DNA of 64,000 bases from positions 70,504,838 to 70,568,837 of the forward strand of contig CM055092.1 in NCBI GenBank assembly GCA_029204225.1, read 5' to 3'. This document shows, piece by piece, positions 52,739 through 62,001 of this stretch. The position numbers were made by a program, and so were the translations under genes. The notes below the pieces were generated by a model. It was not told the DNA's origin and ran no database searches. It saw nothing but the letters and a program-made list of their open reading frames with translations. Source of the stretch: Diphasiastrum complanatum (taxonomy: Eukaryota > Streptophyta > Lycopodiopsida > Lycopodiales > Lycopodiaceae). Positions within the stretch are counted from its first letter, which is position 1. Each line of letters begins with the position of its first letter.

Positions 52739-53630
52739 CTCCCTCGTCAACTAGTTTTGGCATAGTTTTAACCACACTACTTTGATCCAACTTTTGAATG
52801 ATCTCCATCCTAAGTATAGATCTCCTTTCTAAGGTTCTAAAGTATCTTTCATAATTGATATAGAGAATAATGTCCAAACTGGATGCTGCACTATTTCTTA
52901 CATCAATTTTACACATCAAGATATCACTAGAACAAGACGAACCAAATAGAATGTGAATGAAATTATTCTTCCATGTTTCAAACTTTGAATTCTTTGGGTC
53001 CTTGTAGAGTGTTTTGTTTTCGTGTCTTTTTTGTATATGCATGAAAGATAGGCAACTTTTTAATTTGGTTATTCTTTGGATAGAGTTACATATATAATGA
53101 TTGATTGATTTGCAAATCAGAATAAAATGTTACTAGCTTTCCATTGATAATGAATCTGAAGTGTTCAAGTAGAATTTCATAGTGCATTAAGACCAACTCT
53201 TGTCTAATATAACTTAAGCTCCAATGATCCTTCACTTCAATTGTAGTTAGCATATCTTCATTGTTGAAAATGTGGACTTCATTTTGATTTATGTGACCAT
53301 CCATTTGAAGATCTTGATCTAGTGACATCCAAGTCCCACTTATTCGTTTCCATCTCTAGTAACTGAATGTAAGACTAAGCATTTGTCTCGCAATACAATA
53401 AGGAAATATCATAGAAGATTTCTTAATTCTACATTCAATATCTCTAACTGCCTTGTATTCCCAACTCACATCCATCAGAGCTGAAAGAGTATCATCTAGC
53501 ACATCCTTACAAACAAATAATGTTGGTGTTCTATGAACATTTGCATTTGAAAAGAAATCAACAAATACATATAAGGACAAAAGCCAACTTAGTCTATTGA
53601 CTTTTGATCCAGTGCTTGCTTTCATTGAGT
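52739..53630 (-). mobile_element. Element X internal region, copy 2, right part (inverted)
   Basis: Minus strand continuing X from the point where 44196 stops (ACTCAATGAAAGCAAGCACT). Frames: 53634-53356 (VFVDFFSNANVHRTPTLFVC, DVLDDTLSALMDVSWEYKAV), 53328-53086 (MSLDQDLQMDGHINQNEVHI, DHWSLSYIRQELVLMHYEIL, EHFRFIINGKLVTFYSDL), 53042-52734 (MPKLVDEGV end). The middle frame is intact here but stopped in copy 1. No family recognised. Confidence 0.7.
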
Positions 53631-54165
53631 CCAATTTTGATGGTTTTCACACTTTTTTAAATTTGAATAAAAAGAGAGGCAAGACTGGACCAATAGGATT
53701 CAGAGGCCAGGGTCCTCCTCTCTACTATAAAAAGAGACCAACTCGAGTTGCTCCTCATGTTCATTTCCTCATTTCAATAAAGCAGATTGGTTCTCTTTAG
53801 AAATGGATTGGTGAATGTCCTTGCTCTTCCTTTCTTCTCCTCCATTTCTCATGCTTTCTTTGGATTTTGCTACTTGTTGGATTTGATCATTATTGGGATT
53901 GCTATTTCTTATGCTTTTTGTGAAAGAGAAAGGGAGAGAGAGAAGAGTAAGTTTCTATCATTGTTGTGGATTTAGGGTTAATGAATGTAGTGTTAATGCT
54001 TAGTGTTAATGGATGTTAGTATTAGATCCTTCATTCATGTTGAAATCTGAACTATACTATCGCTCTCATGGGAACGAATCTACGCGTGACAACTAACTCC
54101 GTCTCTTTGATGCTAGATTGACTAGATATTGGATTCAGGTTAGGCAAGGAAAGAAACCCACTACA
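53631..54165 (+). mobile_element. Gypsy 5' LTR (right part)
   Basis: Starts inside the LTR at CCAATTTTGATGG and ends AAACCCACTACA just before the primer-binding site. Contains CTACTATAAAAAGAGACC (TATA box, near 53732) and GAGAGAGAAGAG. Its first 202 bp lie inverted at 44197-44398. Confidence 0.85.
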
Positions 54166-54169
54166 ATTT

Positions 54170-54187
54170 TGGCACTGTGGCCGGGGA
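54170..54187 (+). other. Primer-binding site of the gypsy element
   Basis: TGGCACTGTGGCCGGGGA resembles TGGCGCCGTTGCCGGGGA, the site used by plant Tat/Athila gypsy elements. It lies 4 bases after the LTR end. Confidence 0.7.
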
Positions 54188-55348
54188 GCTATGCCATTTT
54201 TTCAGTTTGCAACATGTTTGGATGATGGTTAGCTTGCATTAGGCATCTCGTGGCATGAATAGTGTTAAAACGGCATTGTAGGGTTAGTTTGGGATTGATT
54301 TTGCTAGTTTTGAGTGGATTTGCTTGTTTGAAATCTAATCTGATTATTAAATAGGGAAAGCTATTCAGATCACCAATCTTAAGATCCATTTGGATCTGAG
54401 ATATCAGAGAAAATAACAAAAATCGATCAAATCTGCCAAATTTGGTCAAAAAGAGTCAAAAAGTGTCATCAGAGCCCAGAACTTTATACCCTCAATCAGG
54501 AAACCTTCGCCAAGTTGCAGATACCTTTGGTTTTGTTTACAGAACCTTCAATTTGAAGGGCGAAGATTAATTCCTAGCAATTTTTCAGAAACATCAGAAA
54601 AACCACCAAAAAACACCCAAAAAAATTACAAAAAAAGAACCTTCGCCCAATTCACTATGTTTAGATGTGATTTAGATCTATCTACTGCCAGGTCGGCATA
54701 GAATAATACCAAAAATAAAAAGGTTTGTCATATTGTCATATTTTTGCCAAAAAAAGTCACTTTTTTGCAAAATTACCAGTATTACTCTTGATCCTTCGCC
54801 CAAACCTTCGCCGAGTTTCCAGAACATTCTATTTATATAAAAATACTATTTTTGAGTTCGACGAAGATTTATCTTGATCAGATCACAAAAAATCTTGATT
54901 TTTACCCTCTCACAAAAACTGTATTTTCTTGTGTCAGAAACCTTCGCCCGATTGTTAATAGTTTTATCTGTGTCAGATCTTCCATCAAAGAAGTCGGCGA
55001 AGGTTATTTCCCATGAAATTGCCAGAAAAGTGTTCAGAGAGTTTTATCCCAAAATAGCACTGTTGAACCTTCGTCGAGACAACCTTCGCCTAGAGAACCT
55101 TCGCCAGTCCTATTTTTAGTTTCTGATTTTCCAGATCAAGTCTCTGTCAAAATTTGGATCAGATCTAATATATTCTGAATTAGACTTTGAGAGATTTATC
55201 ATTTTTGAGAAGTATCGATTGATTGAATTTTGGGTAGTTCTTCATCATATAGAATCAGATTCTTGAAAAGTGGAATAGAGCTAGCAGATCTAATCTGAGA
55301 TAGTTTTTGGAAAAATCTATATCCAGTCACATTATCAATTTGATCTAA
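54188..55348 (+). other. Gypsy leader with repeated CCTTCGCC motifs
   Basis: Long untranslated leader before gag. AACCTTCGCC and close variants, or the reverse GGCGAAGG, occur about ten times between 54500 and 55110. The same motif returns in the spacer after pol (61540-61890). No frame of note. Confidence 0.6.
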
Positions 55349-56935
55349 ATGGCTGCCCCTAGAGCTGCTCCTGGAGGTGCTCCACTGGAGGTCAATCCAA
55401 ATATTGTTAAAAGAGCACCCCGATTGGATCTACCCAAATATAATGGATTAACAGATCCAGTTCAATTTCTTCAGAGCTATGCTGAATCTTGTGGGGTCTA
55501 TTGTGAGATTTATCCTCAAGATAAACTTAAGTTGTTTCCTATGGCCTTAACAGGCGCAGCACAAGATTGGTACTATAACCAAGATGAAACTGAGCGTATA
55601 GATTGGGAGGTTGTTAAACAAGCCCTTATCACACGGTTCAAACCGCGGAAGTTTATGGAAGACCCTTTCCTAATTTTAAGTAAAATTAAAATGGAAAAGC
55701 AGGAAATGGTTTGAGATTACATCGAAAGGGTCTTAGATCTGAATGTGAGACTGAGCTGATTAATGAAAATGCCATGATTATGTGGTTTTTGTCAGGACTA
55801 CCTAAACGGATCAGACGTGAATTGAAACGCCATAATGAGTATGCACTTTTGCAAAATGCGATGGACGATGCAATTCAGGAGGAAGATGAATATTCAGATG
55901 ATGAGCCGAATGTCAGTATGATGCCTTATACAGCAGGGCAGACTACTACGACATCCACCACTATTGCATCAACGAATGCCAATGCTACTGCATAAATGAT
56001 GCTCAATGAGTTCAAGAAACTTGGGAAGACCCAACAGAAACAGATGGAAAAGTTTCAGTTGCAATTTGAAGATGAGAAGGTCAAAGCATTGGAAAATTTC
56101 CACGGAAAAGCGAACAAGGAACCTAAGAAGTTTGCAAAGACTTTTTCTACCAGGGAAAATGTTTGGTGTTCTATTTGTACAAGAAATCACATTGTGAATG
56201 AGTGTCCTCAATTGAAAAAATGAATGGAAATCAATGTTTGCCATATGTGTAATTCACCTGACCATGATACTGCCTTTTGCAACTTCAACCCTCGGCTGAT
56301 TCAGCAATGGTATGCCCAGATGGGATATCGAGATCCACAGTATGGAGGCAATCTAGCAACAAGACTATGACAATCTACTCTTGGATACCCGGAACGTCTA
56401 GCTTTGCCTGCCCCACCAAAGCACTCCGCTCCTCCTGCCAATTTGATGGAACCAGAACCTTACGAAAGTGATGAGCAATGGAGCTATGGTAATGATCAGG
56501 AAGGTGGATCTTCAGAACAGTATGCCATTTATGCCACCGCTCAACAACAAGCCTCGAGAAATTGGGCCAGAGCACCACTTCGATGCTTTGCATGTGGAGA
56601 AAATCACAAAGTTGCAGAATGCCCAAATAAAGAAAAATTTGTACCATTCCATTGTGATTGTGGATATGGGCATTGCTATAAAGACTCTCCAGCAAGACCA
56701 AAGCCACCACCAGCTACAGCACCTGTAAATTTGATAACAATCAAGCAAGGATCGGTAGCTCATAATAAACCAAGTGCACCCTTGATGGTGATCACCAGAG
56801 CAAAAAAGCAAAAAGAACCAGTAGTGGATTCAGTACCTGCTGATTCTATACCATTGAACGATACACCAATAACATCAGAAGTCTATCCAAATCTTAATGC
56901 AGAAAAACAAAGATATCAGGATATGAGATAGTGGA
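55349..56935 (+). pseudogene. gag: Gypsy gag, decayed
   Basis: Starts MAAPRAAPGGAPLEVNP. The capsid-type region includes LDLPKYNGLTDPVQFLQSYA, LFPMALTGAAQDWYYN and FKPRKFMEDPFLILSKIK, then a stop and shift at about 55714. Nucleic-acid-binding motifs: CSICTRNHIVNEC (56168), CHMCNSPDHDTAFC (56240) and CFACGENHKVAEC (56584). Frames 55349-55714, 55711-55995, 55996-56223 and 56404-56931 are pieces of one reading, cut by several stops and shifts. Confidence 0.8.
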
Positions 56936-57003
56936 TTAAGCATCTGCAAGAAGAATAGGAACTTGAAGCTACTAAAATAACAGCTGAAGTTCGGTCTTCA
57001 CCA

Positions 57004-57820
57004 TTGCAGCCTCCAAGAAATTTACGTACGAATATGAATGATCAATTACATCATCACGAAGAACCCTTCAAGATGACTGAACCGGAAGCATCGCATACAA
57101 AATTACTCATGAATATTTTGTCTAGCAAGATCAATATTTCACTGGGAGAGCTCCTAAAGTTGGTGCCAAAAGCAAAAGAAGTCTTAGCACAAAAGTTAGC
57201 CCAAGAAGAATCAGAAGACCATCAGGAGCCGCTTTTTTGCGCTGGATTTGAAGCATCTAACGATGTACTACATGTTGGAGGAGCTTGGGAGAGTGAACAA
57301 AAAAATATCACTCTGCCGATACAACATAGTCAATTTTCTAAAGAAGCAGCCGTGATAGATGGCGGTTTAGGAGTTAACCTGATTTCTACAAAGCTATGTA
57401 CAAAATGGGGCCTTACAAAGATTAAGCCTGCTACTTTTCCTACTAAACTAGCTGATCAAACGACGGTTCGTCCACAAGGAATGGTGGAAGATATACCTGT
57501 CAGGATTACAGTTCGTCATTACCTTCGTCATGATGGACTTACCAGAAGCACCAAATGTCTACCGAGTTCTCTTAGGACGTCCATGGTTACGAGTTGCGCA
57601 AGTAATTCATAACTGGGGTACCGGCAAAATCACTTTTGAAAATCGTGAACGTGCAGTTAAAATTGATCCTACGACTTGGACTATCAAGATAGTGGTTCAA
57701 AAATCGGATGACGATTCATCAACAACGGATCACACTTGTGATCGAGAAAAAATTGAGCGTTCACTGCGATTCTCAAACAGATACTATCAACTGGAACGAA
57801 GCTCTTGCAACAATTGATTG
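57004..57820 (+). pseudogene. pol: Gypsy protease region, decayed
   Basis: Frame 57004-57612 includes AAVIDGGLGVNLISTKLCTK, where the aspartic-protease active site reads DGG instead of DSG. A shift near 57530 leads to PEAPNVYRVLLGRPWLRVAQ and VIHNWGTGKITFENRERAVK, the ILGRPWL block of Tat/Athila proteases. The changed active site and frameshift mean it is inactive. Confidence 0.75.
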
Positions 57821-58448
57821 TACAGCAGGATATATGTGTCAACAAGATATTCAATCAGAGATAAGCGAGATTTCCTTGTTAGATCGAACTTTGGATACGC
57901 CAATCACGTTTCCACTAAATGTGTTGAATGTAGCCTGGATATCAATGGAACCTATACCAGATCCAATTGAGGATGATTTCATACCAATAAGCCATGCCTT
58001 AACTTATGATGGCAATGCAAAACTTACGGATGAACAGATTCTACATCATATGGATCCGACCAGATTTAGAGTGCGTAATGTTCCTGATGAACGAACAATC
58101 AAATTGCCCAAAGCAGTTATATTGAAGGGAGACAGGATGACAGGTTTGATGACGAAGAAACAAGCAAAGCAACATTATAATACGGTCCTGAAATGGGAAA
58201 ATCCCCCTCAAAAGATTGATTTAAAAAAAGTGCCACCTCTATTGGATAAAGGCAAAGGAAAAGTCAAGAATGATTCTTCAAGTCAGATCTCCAGCAAGAC
58301 ATCATCGTCTAGGAAGTCTTCACCTAAGAGGAAAGACTTATCATCCCGAAAGTCATCACCTCCACGATCAATTCCTGCTAAGAAGACTTAACGAAGATCC
58401 AAGACAAGTCCTTTCGAAAAAGAACAAGCAAATGTAGTACAACATAAT
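57821..58448 (+). pseudogene. pol: Gypsy protease-RT linker
   Basis: Frame 57708-58391: acidic to basic linker with LTDEQILHHMDPTRFRVRNV and a lysine/serine-rich tail (SSRKSSPKRKDLSSRKSSP), ending at TAA. Low-complexity basic tail before RT; no enzyme motif. Confidence 0.55.
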
Positions 58449-59540
58449 ATGCCAAAGCATTTTAAACGTTATACACTGGATGATGTGATTATCATATTAC
58501 CTAAAGCACATCCTGAACCTGAAGAACACATGCCGGAATCTAAAGAGGTTTACGATGGCCCAGCTAGGACGCAGCCAATGAATTTTGCAGAACCAGGAGA
58601 ACCAGAAAAGTTTGTACAAGTGGGATTACAACTTACTCCTGAACAGTATCAAGCACTCCGTTTGCTACTTACTAAGTATCAAGATTGTTTTGCATGGACT
58701 TATCAAGATTTGAAGGGTATTTCGACATCAATCATTGAACATACCATACCTTTAGTACCTGATGCAGTACCAAAGGTTAGAAAGTTATATCAATGTAATC
58801 CTAATGTGGCAGATCTGATAAAGAAAGAACTTCAGAGATTGTTTGACGCTGATTTCATTTATGAGATCGAGCATACCGAATGGATTTCACCGATTGTCAT
58901 TGTTCCTAAGAAAAATGGGAAATTGCGAATCTATGTGAATCTCAAAGCATTGAATAAAGTGACACAGAAGGATCACTTTCCATTACCTTTTACTGAAAGC
59001 ATTTTAGATCGCCTTGCTGGAGCGGAAGGTTATAGTTTCCTGGATGGATTTAGTGGTTACAACCAGGTTAAGATTGCACCTGCCGATCACCACAAAACTG
59101 CTTTTGCAACAGCATGAGGCACATATGCTTACAAGGTAATGTCGTTTGGACTCTATAATGCACCAAGTTCATTCCAAAGAGTAATGCAATTTGCCTTTAA
59201 AAATTATCTGTAGAAATTCCTTGAAATTTACTTGGATGAGATCGATTGGAGAAAGTCTTTGAAAGATGCCGCAAATATCAGATATCTCTAAATCCAGAAA
59301 AATGCCAGATATGGGTTTCTCACGGAGTGGTGTTTGGACATGTGATATCAAGACATGGTATTGCCACTGATTATTTTAAGATCAAAGTTATTGTGGAATT
59401 GCCACCGCCAGCAACAATTCGAGGAGTTTATGTGTTTATGGGTCATGTGAACTACTATCGAATTTTTATTATCTTCTTTGCGGATTTAGCACGACCTATA
59501 TACAAATTAACTATTGTTCCTATTTGGACAGTAGAGGCGT
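58449..59540 (+). pseudogene. pol: Gypsy reverse transcriptase, decayed
   Basis: Frame 58449-59117: CFAWTYQDLKGISTSIIEHT, EWISPIVIVPKKNGKLRIYV, LKALNKVTQKDHFPLPF, YSFLDGFSGYNQVKIAPADH. It continues after a stop as AYKVMSFGLYNAPSSFQRVM. The catalytic YxDD is ruined: the text gives IYLDEI and then jumps to LEKVFERCRKYQISLNPEKC, so about 13 codons are missing near 59242. Frame 59246-59542 covers the thumb. The SFLDGFSGYNQ wording is typical of the Tat/Athila lineage. Confidence 0.85.
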
Positions 59541-59965
59541 AAGAAGCCTTTGAAAAATTAAAAAAAGCATTATCTTTACTGCGTTCTCCAGATTGGACAT
59601 TAGAGTTTCATGTTCATACGGATGTCTCAAAATACGCTATTGGATCAGTTTTGACACAGGCAAGTGACTATAAGAAGGATTATCCTATACGATTTGCAAG
59701 CAGATAGCTTACAGATCCAGAGAAGAATTATTCAACAACAGAACGTGAAGCGCTAGCCATGATTTTTTCTGTTCGGAAATTTCGTCACTATCTCATGGAA
59801 ACGCACTTTGCATTTTATACGGATCATCAATCGTTACTTTACTTGGTAAATAAGATGTGTAATACTGGACGGATTACAAGATGGTTATTATTATTGACTG
59901 AATTTGACTTTCGAATCGTGGTCAGAAAGGGGAAGCAACATTATTTAGCCGATCACATTTCATGA
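59541..59965 (+). pseudogene. pol: Gypsy RNase H, decayed
   Basis: Reads ALSLLRSPDWTLEFHVHTDV, SKYAIGSVLTQ, IRFASR-stop-LTDPEKNYSTTE, REALAMIFSVRKFRHYLM, FAFYTDHQSLLYLVNK, RWLLLLTEFDFRIVVRKGKQ, ending ADHIS-stop. The catalytic acidic residues (HTDVS, E of TTERE, TDHQSL) can be seen, but stops at 59541 and about 59705 interrupt it. Confidence 0.8.
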
Positions 59966-61315
59966 ATTGAATCCGCACCAGTTAATACTGAAGTGGATGA
60001 TGAACTGCCAGATGCTGCGTTGTTCCATGTTGAAGCAGTACCTGAGTGGGCGGCAGATATTGTTGAGTACCTGATGCTAGGACAACCGAATGACTCTTTG
60101 ACAAAAGTACAGAAAAGACAATTGATTTATAAGGCTCAACCTTATCAATTAATTGCAGGACAATTGTATCGTCGTGGATCAGATAATATTTTATGAAGGT
60201 GTATTTTACCGCATGAAGTACAAGATCTAATCATGTTTTCACATGATGGCATAGGTGGAGGACACTTCTCTATAGATATTACTGTTCGCAAACTTTTGCA
60301 ATCTGGTTGTTGGTGGCCTATACTTCATAAGGACACAAAAAATTTTATTCAGACATGTGATGTCTGTCAACGACCACGACGGCTTACTCGACCGAATTAT
60401 GAACCCCTACATCGGGTTTTATCGCAAGCACCGTTTGAAAAATAGGGACTAGATTATGTTGGTCCTATTCATCCCGCTACTCAAGGATTTCAGGCCCGAT
60501 ACATTATCGTCGTAACTGATTATATGACCAAGTGGGTTGAAGCCAAAGCTGTCAAAGTAGCTGATGCGAAATCTATGGCCAAGTTTATATATGAAAATAT
60601 TATAATCAGATTTGGATGTCCGATCGAAATTGTCAGTGATCGAGGTACACACTTTGTTAATCAAACAATAAAGTGTTTACTGGAAGATGTTTTTGTTATA
60701 CATAGATTTAGTACTCCCTATTATCCCAGAGGGAATGGCCAAGCTGAATCTTCCAATAAGATTCTGTACACCATTATGACAAAGACGGTTGAAGCAAGTC
60801 AGTCTGATTGGGACCATAAACTGTATGCAGCATTATGGGCATTCAGAACCGCTTACAAAAATAGTACAAATCAAACACCTTTTCAACTGGTTTATGGTCA
60901 AGATGCAGTTATGCCAATTGAATTTTTAATCCCATCTTTATGCATAGCAGCAACGGAACGATTAAATGATGATCAGTCTTTACAACTTCGTCACGATGTG
61001 TTGCACAAATTATGTGAAACCCGATTGATGACAGTTCATGCCTTAGCAGCAGAGAAATCCTGCCGCAAGGCATGGCACGATCGACGATTGCAAAAGAAAG
61101 ATCTAGAAGCAGGAGATCTTGCATTGATGTACAAAACCAAGCTGATCAAGGGTAAGTTGAAGTTTAGTGGGGAAGGCCCGTATAAAGTGAAAGACATCAT
61201 TAACTATGGCGTAGTAATTCTTGAGCACTTGGATGGAAAACGATTTGATACTCCGGTAAATGGCAGTCGATTACGCAAGTTTCGGCAGCCTGCTCCGCCA
61301 GTTCAGCAAGCCTGA
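59966..61315 (+). pseudogene. pol: Gypsy integrase, decayed
   Basis: Zinc-binding part at 60184-60445 (ILPHEVQDLIMFSHDGIGGG and HFSID...WWPILHKD...CDVCQRPRR). Stop at 60443 (FEK-stop-GLDYVGPIHP, the first catalytic D being in GLDYVG). The long open frame 60524-61315 has the core: TKWVEAKAV, SDRGTHFVNQTI (second D), YYPRGNGQAESSNKIL (catalytic E), ALWAFRTAYKNSTNQTPFQL, and a C-terminal LEAGDLALMYKTKL. Only three or so stops separate it from an open frame, so the copy is of moderate age. Confidence 0.88.
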
Positions 61316-62001
61316 TCTCAATATATTTTTTCATTTTATTTGTTTTCAATTTTTTGTTTTCAGTATTTAATTTGCTGACTTTTTTTGGAAAAAGACAGTT
61401 AAAAGAAAAAAAAATAAAAAATGGAAAGACTAATGAGCAAAAGTCAGGAAGTCATCAGCATAAGGAAAATGATGCACAATATTTTTATGGAAAATGACTT
61501 AGAAAACCACTTTTTTGGGCCGATTTGGCCAATACAATATCAGAAACCTTTGTTGAGCTCTCAGACTGTATATCCACCCTTGATTTGTCTAAATTGAGGT
61601 GGGCGAAGGTTTCTGACAAGAGAAAACACAATTTTTGAGTCAGACGAATGTTCAGTGATATGCCATTTTGGGAACCTTCACCGATAATCATAAAGTCATT
61701 ATGAACCTTCGTCGACCTGCTAGATGATCTTAAAATGTCAAAATTAGGTTGTTCAAAGGTTAAGATTGTGGAGAAAAACATTTATAATAGGACCTGGGCG
61801 AAGCTCCTGGGCTAAGGTTCATCCTTCGCCAGCCCTGGAAAACGTTTGCCTGATAGGTTCAGATCCCTAAAAACCTTCGCCAAGATTTTTATAGCCTATT
61901 TTTACAATACTGTACATGCTTGCAAATTTTTGTTCATAACTGATCAGCCCAACTACTATTTAGTGTAATGGACCCACCAAATTCACCTATAAGTTGGATG
62001 A
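61316..62001 (+). other. Spacer between pol and the extra ORF
   Basis: T-rich, non-coding. From 61540 to 61890 it repeats the CCTTCGCC / GGCGAAGG motif of the leader (about seven occurrences with variants). The frame on the minus strand (61485-61781) has no domain. Confidence 0.6.
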
